Part shown: piece by piece, positions 14,221 through 23,700 of the stretch
Layout: every line of letters starts with the position of its first letter
How positions within the stretch are numbered: position 1 is the stretch's first letter
Source: an uncultured Clostridia bacterium
GTDB taxonomy: Bacteria > Bacillota > Clostridia > Oscillospirales > Acutalibacteraceae
Assembly (NCBI GenBank): GCA_947627725.1
Contig: CANQXE010000022.1
Coordinates: forward strand, 1 to 38,073
DNA: 38,073 nucleotides
Direction: 5' to 3'
Notes under the pieces: model-generated
Databases searched by the model: none
Told to the model about the DNA's origin: nothing
What the model saw: the letters and a program-made list of their open reading frames with translations, nothing else
Made by a program: the position numbers and the translations under genes

Positions 14221-16807
14221 ACCATGTGTCTCCGATTTTACCGTCTGCCCTGAGCAGTACCTTCATTTTGCAGGCGTTTTCCATTTCCTCTGTTACAATG
14301 GCAAGCGCCTTTTCAGCCTCGTCCTCGGGAGCTTCTACAATAAGCTCGTCATGGACCTGAAGAATAAGGTGTGACTCCATATCTTCATCCTTAAGCCGTT
14401 TATCGACCTTTACCATAGCAATTTTAATTATATCTGCCGCCGTTCCCTGAATTGGCATATTCCTTGCGACTCTTTCACCAAAGGCTCTCAGCATACGGTT
14501 AGACGATGCAAGTTCGGGCAGATAGCGTTTTCTCTTAAACAGTGTTTCACTGTAGCCCTTATCCTTTGCAACATCAATCATTTTCTGCATATATGAATTA
14601 ACGCCGCTGTAGGTTGCAAGGTAATTATCGATATACTGCTTTGCTTCCTTATTTGTGACGCCAATATCCTTTGCAAGCGAAAAGGCGCCTATTCCGTATA
14701 CAATACCGAAATTAACAGCCTTTGCCCTGCTGCGCATCTGGGGAGTAACCATTTCAAGCGGCATATTAAATACCTGCGACGCTGTAATAGTATGAATATC
14801 GTCGCCGTTATTGAATGCATTTATCATTGCCTCGTCGTTTGCTAAATCCGACAGCACCCTAAGCTCAATCTGGCTGTAGTCAACATCGACAAGCTTTTTA
14901 CCTTTGCCCGCAACAAAGAATTTTCTCATTTCCCTGCCGAGCTCGGTTCTTATGGGAATATTCTGTAAATTAGGCTCAAGCGATGAAATTCTGCCTGTTC
15001 TCGTTTCCACCTGATTAAACCTTGTGTGGATACGTCCGTCCTCTTCAATAACCTTTAAAAGTCCGTCGCAATAAGTTGATTTGAGCTTGGCAAGCGAACG
15101 GTACTCGAGTATCTGCGAAATTACGGGATGCTCATAAATAAGTCCCTCAAGCACCTCCGCATTAGTCGAATAGCCTGTCTTTGTCTTTTTTTTGCAGGGA
15201 AGACCCAAATCCTCAAAAAGAGCAATGCCGAGCTGCTTTGGAGAATTGATATTAAATTCATAGCCGACGCTCTCGTAAATATCCTTTGTCAGTTTATTTA
15301 CTCTTTCACCGAGCGTTTTGCCGAACTGCTCAATACCGTCTCTGTCAACCTCAAAGCCTGCGTATTCCATCTTTGCAAGCACCGCTGAAAGCGGAAGCTC
15401 AATTTCATGTAAAAGATTTTCCTCATCATTCTCTTTTATGAGCTTATCAAGCTTTTCAAAAAGCGGTTTAACTACAGAGGAAATTGAAACCGTCATATCC
15501 TTTTCGCCGAGCGAGTTGAGATATTCCGGCACATTCACACCGTACTCAAGACAGAGATGCTCAATATCATAATTGCTGTCACTCGGTCTTAAAAGATAGG
15601 CTGAAAGCATTAAATCTCCGCAGACATTTTTAAACTCGACACCGTACCTGCATGCAAGACGGTGAAGCTCCTTTGTGTTATAGGAATACTTTTTTATACT
15701 GCCGTCCTCAAAAAAATTGCGGATAAAGTAAGAATACTCCGGCGTTTCTGACGGCATAACAATTATTTCATCACCGAAAGAAAAATATAAATCGGTAATA
15801 CTTCCGTCAACAATATTCGGATAAAAGTATGCATCACTTTTCCGTACTCTGTCAAGCAGATAGTCCGCGTCAACACAGGTAAGACGCGTGAGCTCCCTCT
15901 TTTCCTCCCTTACCTCTTCAGCGGTCTGAGCATTATTAGGGTCGAGATTAAATTTTGGAATAAGCGAAAACAGCTCAAGTTTTACAAACTGCGCTACAGC
16001 CTTATGCTTATCGCCGTCTGCAAGTCTGTAGCTTGCGATATTCAAATCAATGGGAGCGTCTGTACGGATTGTTCCGAGCTCAAGCGAAAGATAAGCCTTT
16101 TCTTTATCATTCGCAAGCTTATTTTTAACACCGGCTTTTATATCAAGCTCATCCAGATTATCATAGATATAATCAAGCGTGTGGAAACGCTGAATAAGGT
16201 CGAGCGCGGTTTTAGCGCCTACACCCGCAACACCGGGAATATTATCGGAGGCGTCGCCCTGGAGCGCCTTCACCTGAATAAGCTCCTGAGGCGTTACACC
16301 GTATTCCTCCATAATTGCGTTTTCCTCAAAAACATCGGTAACTGCCTGTCCCGTTTTTGTGCGGGCAAGAAGCACCTTAACACCGCCGTGCGCAAGCTGA
16401 AGTGAATCCCTGTCGCCTGTTGCGATAAAGCATTCATCACCGTTTTTACGGCACGCTTCGGCAAGTGTACCGAGTATATCGTCAGCCTCCCAGCCCTCCT
16501 TTTCAAGAGTTGCGATTCCGAGGTTTTTAAGCATTTCCTTGAGAATGGGCATCTGCTGTCTCAGTTCGTCGGGCATACCGTGTCTGCCTGCCTTGTACGC
16601 GTCATAAATATTATGACGGAAGGTAGGCGCGTGAACATCAAAAGCAACCGCAACCGCATCCGGATTACAGTTTTCTTTCAGTTTAAGATAAATATTTAAA
16701 AAACCGTATATGGCATTGGTATACTCTCCGCTTTTTGTTGTGAGGAGCTTAATTCCGTAAAACGCACGGTTTACAATACTGTTTCCGTCAATTACAAGTA
16801 ATTTCAT
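14207..16807 (-). CDS. polA: DNA polymerase I
   Basis: The 866-residue protein starts at MKLLVIDGNSIVNRAFYGI, which is the normal beginning of PolA. An upstream in-frame extension to 16852 has no homology. Domains in order are the 5' nuclease (about 1-290, with DGNS, DDILGTLA and GDASDNIPGV), a 3'-5' exonuclease-like domain (about 300-460) and the family A polymerase (about 490-866). The polymerase motifs are A DYSQIELRVLS, B RSRAKAVNFGIVYG and C LQVHDELIVEAPE. The proofreading domain lacks the DxE metal motif and the other exo carboxylates, as in Bacillus and many Clostridia, so it should not proofread. The start has a weak GGAAA site. Confidence 0.96.
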   Translation of the reverse strand: MKLLVIDGNSIVNRAFYGIKLLTTKSGEYTNAIYGFLNIYLKLKENCNPDAVAVAFDVHAPTFRHNIYDAYKAGRHGMPDELRQQMPILKEMLKNLGIATLEKEGWEADDILGTLAEACRKNGDECFIATGDRDSLQLAHGGVKVLLARTKTGQAVTDVFEENAIMEEYGVTPQELIQVKALQGDASDNIPGVAGVGAKTALDLIQRFHTLDYIYDNLDELDIKAGVKNKLANDKEKAYLSLELGTIRTDAPIDLNIASYRLADGDKHKAVAQFVKLELFSLIPKFNLDPNNAQTAEEVREEKRELTRLTCVDADYLLDRVRKSDAYFYPNIVDGSITDLYFSFGDEIIVMPSETPEYSYFIRNFFEDGSIKKYSYNTKELHRLACRYGVEFKNVCGDLMLSAYLLRPSDSNYDIEHLCLEYGVNVPEYLNSLGEKDMTVSISSVVKPLFEKLDKLIKENDEENLLHEIELPLSAVLAKMEYAGFEVDRDGIEQFGKTLGERVNKLTKDIYESVGYEFNINSPKQLGIALFEDLGLPCKKKTKTGYSTNAEVLEGLIYEHPVISQILEYRSLAKLKSTYCDGLLKVIEEDGRIHTRFNQVETRTGRISSLEPNLQNIPIRTELGREMRKFFVAGKGKKLVDVDYSQIELRVLSDLANDEAMINAFNNGDDIHTITASQVFNMPLEMVTPQMRSRAKAVNFGIVYGIGAFSLAKDIGVTNKEAKQYIDNYLATYSGVNSYMQKMIDVAKDKGYSETLFKRKRYLPELASSNRMLRAFGERVARNMPIQGTAADIIKIAMVKVDKRLKDEDMESHLILQVHDELIVEAPEDEAEKALAIVTEEMENACKMKVLLRADGKIGDTWYDAH

Positions 16808-16949
16808 ATAATTTCCGCAGCCTTTCCGCCTTAACACCGCACCCGCGTGCATTTGAATGGCAATATATTATGTAAAAGTATGATTTTTACACTTAGCTTA
16901 AATACATATTTGATGATATTATATCATAATATATATATTCTCTGCAAGA

Positions 16950-16990
16950 ATATAAAAAACAATCCCGACTCAATAAAAACCAAGTCAGGA
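16950..16990 (-). terminator. Terminator of the PASTA pseudokinase gene
   Basis: TCCTGACT and AGTCGGGA on the minus strand pair over 8 bp with one G-U pair (16983-16990 with 16963-16970). The stem is followed by TTGTTTTTTATATTC. It lies directly behind the stop at 17008. Confidence 0.8.
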
Positions 16991-17007
16991 TAGTTAAATT
17001 TATTCAT

Positions 17008-18666
17008 TTATTCTTCTGTGGTATCGGGCTGGGTAGTTGATACAGTCTCGCCGTAAACCTGAAGAATAACTTCCTCACCGACCGCTGTTTCCTCGCCTGC
17101 CGCGGGAGCCATACCATAATTAGGCTTTACTGTATTAGGCGTCTGTCCGCCGTCGTTATAAACTTCAACTGTTGATACCTTGAAGCCGAGATCCTCAAGC
17201 TTTTTTGTCGCCTCCTCAAGAGATAAGCCGCCGACATCGGGAAGCTGTGCTGTTTTAACTCCCTTGCTTACTGTAAGGAGAATTTCCGTTCCCTTATCAA
17301 CAGTCTGACCGGCTTCGACACTTTGCTTAAAGACAATACCCTCCTCAACATCCTTTGAGTAGTCGGCAACAAAGGAAATCTTGAACTGCTCGTTCCATGC
17401 GCCGTTATTTTCAATATCGCTTTGCGTATATCCTGCCGATACAAAATCGGGTACAGAATATGTTGCGAGTACGGGGGCGGTGGTCTGTTCTTCCTGATTC
17501 TTACCTATACCGCCGTTATTAACAATATATATGCCTGCTATCGCTGCCGCTACAATAAGGATGATAAGGATGGTTATGGCAATTTTAGGTCCCCTTGATT
17601 TCGGTTTAGGGATATCATATTCGGGATAGCCTCTGTAATGTTCCTCTTCCTCAACCATATCCCTTTCAACAATTTCAGGTTTTTGCGCGGCTGCCGCAAC
17701 AACAGCGGGAGCGGCATTAAGCTGCTCTCTGAATTCGTTAATTGTCTGGGTTCTCTTTTCAGGATAAATCTGAAGTCCTCCGCCGAGCGCCTTGATTATA
17801 TGAGTAGGAATTTTCTCGGCGATTTTATTTGGAATCATCAGCTTGTCATTAGTCTCTCTTGACTTGGCATCGGGAGGATTCTGACCCACCAGTGCACGGA
17901 AGATACACGCCGAAAAAGCATAAATATCCGTTGCGGGGCACATTTTGTGATTATTGTCATACTGCTCAAGCGCCGTATAACCATCGTTTACGTTGAATTC
18001 CAAATCGGACGAGCTTGTGTTCGCCTCTGAAATACAGAAGCTTTTAAGCCTTACCTTACCGTCACGGCAGAGCACAAGATTATCGGGACTGATTGCTCCG
18101 TGAATTATACCGTTTGAGTGAAGCACCTCAAGCGTTGTAAGAACAGGCATAAACATAAGCCTTGCCTGATCCCAAAGAATATTGCCGTCAGGATTTCTGA
18201 GTAAAAACTCACGAAGGGAAATTGACTCCATATTTTCGCTTACAGCATAAGCCGTGCCGTTGAGTTCAAACACATCAAAGGTCGGTATAACGGCAGAAAG
18301 GTTACGCATTTTTATAATAGTTGTCCAAAGATTAATGAAAGATGCCTTATACTTTTCATAGCTTGATTTATAGCGTTCTCTTACATGGATATCAAGATTT
18401 CCCTCAAGGCGGTTTGATATTCCCTTCGGCAAAAACTCTCTTATATTTACAACCGTGTCAAGCTGATTGTCATAAGCGGCATAAACTACAGCGTCACTCT
18501 CGTGTGTCTGAACAGCGCCGATAATGTAACGGTCGTTAAAAACTGTCTTTGGCTGAAGATATATCATATCCGTCTGGCTGTCATTATCATAATTGCAGTT
18601 TGTGCAGACGCTGCCGTCAGTCAGCTCCTTAAAGCAGTTCATACAAAGATTATCAATATCCTTCAA
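17008..18666 (-). CDS. Zinc-ribbon, pseudokinase, membrane, PASTA protein
   Basis: The 552-residue protein has four parts. There is a zinc ribbon (Cys 8, 11, 21, 24), a kinase-like domain (about 46-315), a membrane segment (about 361-383) and two PASTA domains outside (about 404-469 and 472-538). The kinase fold is clear (VVNIREFLPKG, TALEQYD, ATDIYAFSACIF), but the catalytic HRD is HGA (HGAISPDN), DFG is SFC and the beta-3 Lys is Arg. All three catalytic residues are lost, so it cannot be a normal kinase. PASTA domains bind muropeptides or lipid II in PrkC/PknB relatives, so a wall-sensing scaffold is likely. No ribosome-binding site of note was identified. It lies upstream of polA but has its own terminator. 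Confidence 0.85.
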   Translation of the reverse strand: MKDIDNLCMNCFKELTDGSVCTNCNYDNDSQTDMIYLQPKTVFNDRYIIGAVQTHESDAVVYAAYDNQLDTVVNIREFLPKGISNRLEGNLDIHVRERYKSSYEKYKASFINLWTTIIKMRNLSAVIPTFDVFELNGTAYAVSENMESISLREFLLRNPDGNILWDQARLMFMPVLTTLEVLHSNGIIHGAISPDNLVLCRDGKVRLKSFCISEANTSSSDLEFNVNDGYTALEQYDNNHKMCPATDIYAFSACIFRALVGQNPPDAKSRETNDKLMIPNKIAEKIPTHIIKALGGGLQIYPEKRTQTINEFREQLNAAPAVVAAAAQKPEIVERDMVEEEEHYRGYPEYDIPKPKSRGPKIAITILIILIVAAAIAGIYIVNNGGIGKNQEEQTTAPVLATYSVPDFVSAGYTQSDIENNGAWNEQFKISFVADYSKDVEEGIVFKQSVEAGQTVDKGTEILLTVSKGVKTAQLPDVGGLSLEEATKKLEDLGFKVSTVEVYNDGGQTPNTVKPNYGMAPAAGEETAVGEEVILQVYGETVSTTQPDTTEE

Positions 18667-18739
18667 TTATATCACTCCATATATAAACACTTATAAAATA
18701 TAATAACAATCAAGACGTACTTTGTCAAGAAAATTAGCA

Positions 18740-18768
18740 TTGAACATACGGTTAATTTATTGTATAAT
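18740..18768 (+). promoter_or_regulatory. yhaM-prmA promoter
   Basis: TTGAAC (18740-18745) and TATAAT (18763-18768) are 17 bases apart and lie 35 bases before the yhaM start, a near-consensus housekeeping promoter. Confidence 0.72.
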
Positions 18769-18802
18769 ATTTATTAACAAATATACAAAAAGAGGAGTAA
18801 TT

Positions 18803-19732
18803 ATGGCGTCATTTGCAATGATAAAGGAGCTTGCCGAAAAAAAAGACAAAAACGGAAACGGATATCTTGATATGACTGTTATCGGCAGTGACAAAAAGGA
18901 ATATCCCGCAAAAATATGGAGATTTGAAAATAACGGTCAGTTTGAGGCGGGCGAGGTAATAGAAATAGAATATACCGTCGACAACTATAAGGGTAAAACA
19001 CAGCTTAACATAACAATGATAAAAAAAGCGCCGGATGAAATGATTAAGGACTTTGTTCCCGCCGCCGAATATGACGGAAAAGCCGTTTTCGCTATGCTTC
19101 TTGAAAAGGCAGAAAACTTCAGCGACAATGATTTTAAGCAGCTTGTAACAAGCATTATGCTTAAAAACAGAGAAAAGCTTGAGGTATACCCGGCGGCATA
19201 CAGACTTCACCACGCAATAGTCGGCGGTCTTATGCTTCACACAGCGTCAATTGTTGAAATGGCTGAAAAGATTTGCACCGTTTATCCTAACGTTAACAGG
19301 GAGCTTCTCATTTCGGGAGCAATTCTTCACGATGTGGCAAAGACCTTTGAAATGGAAACCGGCAAAACGGGACTTTGCAGCGGATATTCAGTCGGCGGCG
19401 AGCTTATAGGTCATCTTGTAAAGGGTGCGATGTATATTGAGGAAACGGCAAAAGAGCTTGATATTAATAAGGAGAAAGCTGTGCTTATTGAGCATATGAT
19501 ACTTTCCCACCACGGAGTACCGGAATACGGCTCACCTGTCAGACCTATGTTTTTAGAGGCGGAAATTCTTTCAGCTCTTGACTCGCTTGATGCAACAATA
19601 TTTGAAATCAACAACGCGACAAGTAAAATTGAACCCGGTAAGTTCACGGAAAGACAATGGGCGCTTGATAACAGAAAGCTGTTTAATCACGGGCTGTCTT
19701 CAACGGAGCACAAAGTAAATTTAGGAGAATAA
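18803..19732 (+). CDS. yhaM: YhaM-type 3'-5' exoribonuclease (OB fold + HD domain)
   Basis: YhaM trims RNA from the 3' end in a metal-dependent way and also acts on DNA. The 309-residue length fits. The N-terminal half forms an OB-like domain (about 1-90) and the C-terminal half an HD domain with HHAIVGGLMLHT, the HD pair in SGAILHDVAKT and ILSHHG further on. AGAGGAG precedes the ATG at 18803 by five bases. An upstream in-frame extension to 18722 would run through the promoter and is rejected. It forms an operon with prmA, two bases apart. Confidence 0.9.
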   Translation: MASFAMIKELAEKKDKNGNGYLDMTVIGSDKKEYPAKIWRFENNGQFEAGEVIEIEYTVDNYKGKTQLNITMIKKAPDEMIKDFVPAAEYDGKAVFAMLLEKAENFSDNDFKQLVTSIMLKNREKLEVYPAAYRLHHAIVGGLMLHTASIVEMAEKICTVYPNVNRELLISGAILHDVAKTFEMETGKTGLCSGYSVGGELIGHLVKGAMYIEETAKELDINKEKAVLIEHMILSHHGVPEYGSPVRPMFLEAEILSALDSLDATIFEINNATSKIEPGKFTERQWALDNRKLFNHGLSSTEHKVNLGE

Positions 19733-19734
19733 AT

Positions 19735-20685
19735 TTGGATAATACTTTAAATGAAAGCTGGACTGAAATCGCAATAACAGTGGATACCGAAAACATTGAT
19801 ATTGCAGGCGGTATAGCAAATATGACAGTACCCTACGGAATATATATTGAGGATTATTCCGCTCTTGAAAACGAGGTTATGGAAATAGCCCATATTGATT
19901 TAATCGAGGAAGAGCTTTTAAAATCAGACCGAACAAAGGGTATTATCCATATTTATATTAATCCGCACGAAAATCCGCTGGAGGCAGTATCTTTTATTAA
20001 GGAAAGACTTGAAAGCGAAAAGATTACATACGATATAAAAATCGCTGACTGTGCCGCAGAGGACTGGGTAAATAACTGGAAACAGTATTTTCATCCGATG
20101 CCAATCGGCGAAAGGCTCCTTATCCGCCCTATGTGGGAGGATGAATATGACGCTGGCGGAAGAATGGTTTTGCATATCGAGCCCGGACTTGCGTTCGGCA
20201 CAGGCAGTCATCCGACAACAAAGCTCTGCCTTGAAACACTTGAAAAATATGTTTACGATAATTCAACGGTGCTCGACATCGGCTGCGGCAGCGGTATTCT
20301 CTCAATAGCGTGCCTGCTGCTTGGGGCAAAAAACGCCCTTGGCGTTGATATCGACTCTCTGGCTGTCAAAACAGCTAAGGCAAACGCTGAGGAAAACGGA
20401 TTTGATAACAGCAGATTTAACGCGGTTCAGGGCAATCTTGCCGACAAGGTATCAGGTAAGTATAATATTATAGTCGCAAATATAGTTGCCGATATAATAA
20501 TGGAGCTGAACAAGGATGTCGGCAGATATCTTGATGATAACGGAGTTTATATAACAGGCGGCATAATAGAAAGCCGTGAGGATGAGGTACTGTACTCCTT
20601 CAGTCAGAACGGATTTGAAAGAATTGAGCGTTTTGAGGAAAAGGGCTGGCTTGTATTTGTACTCAGAAAATCAGAAAACGAATAA
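19735..20685 (+). CDS. prmA: Ribosomal protein L11 methyltransferase PrmA
   Basis: PrmA trimethylates ribosomal protein L11 using S-adenosylmethionine. The 316-residue protein has the family's N-terminal substrate domain, then AFGTGSHPTTKLCLETLE, the SAM-binding motif VLDIGCGSGILSIA, GVDIDSLAVKTAKANAEEN and the catalytic-region motif IIVANIVADIIMEL. The start is TTG at 19735, with AGGAG seven bases upstream lying inside the last codons of yhaM. In many Firmicutes it follows dnaJ, so the pairing with yhaM is a local arrangement. Confidence 0.95.
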   Translation: MDNTLNESWTEIAITVDTENIDIAGGIANMTVPYGIYIEDYSALENEVMEIAHIDLIEEELLKSDRTKGIIHIYINPHENPLEAVSFIKERLESEKITYDIKIADCAAEDWVNNWKQYFHPMPIGERLLIRPMWEDEYDAGGRMVLHIEPGLAFGTGSHPTTKLCLETLEKYVYDNSTVLDIGCGSGILSIACLLLGAKNALGVDIDSLAVKTAKANAEENGFDNSRFNAVQGNLADKVSGKYNIIVANIVADIIMELNKDVGRYLDDNGVYITGGIIESREDEVLYSFSQNGFERIERFEEKGWLVFVLRKSENE

Positions 20686-20695
20686 GGCAGACAAA

Positions 20696-20745
20696 GACCC
20701 TCCCGATATGTTAAATATCGGGAGGGTCTGTTTATTATTTTTTAT
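20696..20745 (+). terminator. prmA terminator
   Basis: A perfect 14-bp stem (20696-20709 and 20715-20728) with a 5-base loop is followed by TGTTTATTATTTTTT. The converging surface-protein gene ends at 20735, inside the T-rich tail, and may use the hairpin from its side too. Confidence 0.92.
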
Positions 20746-23700
20746 CCTTTTTTCGCTTATTAAGAATAATTAAAATGATAATCACCGCAAGGAGAAGTAA
20801 GCCTAAAGCCGAACCGATAATAATCGGCAAATTATTGTTTTTCTTTTCAGCATCCGTCTGTGAATTGTCTTTATCCTGTGCGGTTACCGTATTATCCTTT
20901 GCTTTATCTCCTGAAGTAATTTCACCGTTTACACTTTCAGGCTGATTGTCATTATTTTTCGCAATGCTTTTTTTATCGGAGCTTTTTGTGGATTTTTGAT
21001 TTACCGTCACAGTCTGTACAGAACTTTTTGAATTACTGCCCGTACTGTTTGATTTGTTACCGTCGGCAGAATAATCAGTAATTTTATTGGATTGATTCTT
21101 GTTATTCTGATTATTATTTTCTTTATCCTGAACAGTATTTGAAGAATTTCCGTTTTTCTCCTGTGAATCCGCGTTATCACTTTGATTGTTATTCTGACTG
21201 TCCTTCGGCTTATTGGCAAGCGAATAATCCTTGACATACATAACAACAATATCCTCGCCGCCTGAAAGCTCCTGAGCGTTCATATACGAATTTACAAACA
21301 CATCTCCAACAGTATACATCCAGCCCGAGCTTTTACCGTAATCAAATTCCGAAAGACCGTTTATGGAAGAAATATAACTGCCCTTGGCGGTGTAAGCTAT
21401 ATTATTATCCGCAAGCGCCTTTTTAAACACATCAAAAACGGTTGCACCTTTAGTGAAGGATGTCTCCAAAGTTTTAGCAATTATCGGTGTACCGTTAAGC
21501 CCCAAAAGCGTAAAGCTTACGCTGATTGGCTTGTCAAGCTCTCTTTTATATGAGGACAGGGCGGCATTATACGAGGACGCCTTCAGCATTTCGGGCATAG
21601 AAGCAAAGGCTTCTGTATAATTACCCGCGCCGACCGCCATTACATATGCGCTTACAGGCTGCTTATAAAGCTGTCTGAACTTTGCCAATGCTTCAGCATC
21701 ATAGGCTTTATCATTTTGAAATTTAGTATAATACTTGCCGAGCGTTTCGTCTGTCAATACACTGTTGATTTTAACGAAAGTATCTTTTGAAGGTGTTTCA
21801 TTTAAAATTAACGTTTCATTGGAAATTAAATTTCTGTCGCTGGTGCGGAAAAGACGCCAGTCCTCCTGCTCCTCCCAGCCGGGAAGCTCGTCAACAATAA
21901 TTCCGCTGCCCCGCATATCAGCATTACGGTAAATAAAATCAACACCCGATTTATCACTATTCCATACAACTTCCTTAAAAGGAGTAAGATTATCAATAAT
22001 GCTGTAAGTATCGGTATTTTCTCCGAGCAGTCCGTAGGAATAATTCGTTTTTGCCTGATCCATTAATTCAAGCGAGGCATTAATCTCCGCTCTGCTTAAG
22101 TGCTTAACAGTAACCGTAATATCTTTTGTTGCATAGAGATTCGGATTTGCTTTGCTCTCCATTCTTACACTCAGAGTTACCTGCTTATCCGAACTGCCGT
22201 CCTCGCCGAGCGGTCTGTAAACATACGCGCGGAAGCTGTTTATATCAATAACATGAGTATCGGAGCTTGTAACGGTAAATTTGTAGTTCCAGTAATCCCA
22301 GTATTTACCGTAATGAATGCTTTCAAGCTCCTTTTCTGTTACAACATTTTTTGGAATAACAAGCTGAATATCATTGTCAACGGCATTAATATCAAGCTTT
22401 TTCTTTGTTGCGAAATTTGTCAGCTTGTCTGCCGTATAGCATTTTAAAACAGCTTTCATTGTATCTATGCTCTGATTTAACTGCTCGTCAGAAAGAGGAC
22501 TGATTGTAACATCGAATGTTCTTATAACCGTAATATCTGTTGACGGATTTGTTATCACGGCAGTCAGGGTGACGATATGCTCCTCGCTGTCCTGATAAAC
22601 TCTGCCTGTAAAAGAATTATATAAGGAGTCGGCACCGCTCTGCCTTTTTTCATTGCTGACAGCAAGATGCTTTTCATCCGACGACTGCCATGTTATCCAT
22701 GCGAATGAATATTTGTCACCGTCTATAAATGACGGTAAATTCAAATCCGAAGTAACTGAGCCTAAGTCTGTGTTGTCCGCGCGGATAGCATCTTCTGTCA
22801 GTACATTATCCGACGAAGCCTCCAGTGCCTTTCTGCCATCCGCCGTATCCCATGGAACTAAAAGTGAATAGATATCCGATGTGGGATAAGTAACGGTTTT
22901 GCCGTCTACTGTAAGGTTAAAATACACCTGTAGCTGCTTTCCGTTTGCAAAGGTATTGCCCTCGGGAACAGCGGGATAATTTATTTTTCCGTTTGCTGAA
23001 ATAAGGCTCTCGTCTGCGGTTGATTGAATAGTAACGGTTACTCCGTCATATCCTCTGCTTTTAAGGATATTACTGAATTTGACAAGAATATTTGTATCCT
23101 CCCCATAAACAGGCTGAAGTAATTTGAAATCCCATTTCATACTGTCAAGCACATTCTGAAGATAGACATCGGCATCCACATCTTTTGCCCATACATCTAT
23201 AGTAAACTTCTTACTGTCCGACACAGTACCGCAGGAAACATTTGCGGTTAATGTAACCGTAACAATATTTTTATCCGGTAACTTGACAACGCCTGTATTG
23301 CTTATAATCTCAGGATTACTGCTTGACCAGCTTACAGAGCAATCACCGATTTGAGACGGGAGATTTAAATTTGTCTCTTCCTTGATTATTGTTTTTTCAA
23401 GAGAAAGAGAGGCAAGCGCCGCCTTAACCTTGTCACTGTTCTCCTTTTCAATTAAATTATCGGATTTTTTAACAGGACCGATAACGGCAAATGCGCCTGA
23501 ATTTTCCTCACCGTTCACGGTAACCTTAATATATTTTCCCGCATAATCGGCTGTATCGGGGATATTAAATATACCGCTTTGAGCGTCTGAAATATCCGCA
23601 AAGCTCACGCCGTCGTCCGAAACAGACCACTGATATTCAACATTTGTCGCGGTTTTTTCATTTTCACCGAGTGCCTGTGCTGTAAGTACAGCACCCGTAA

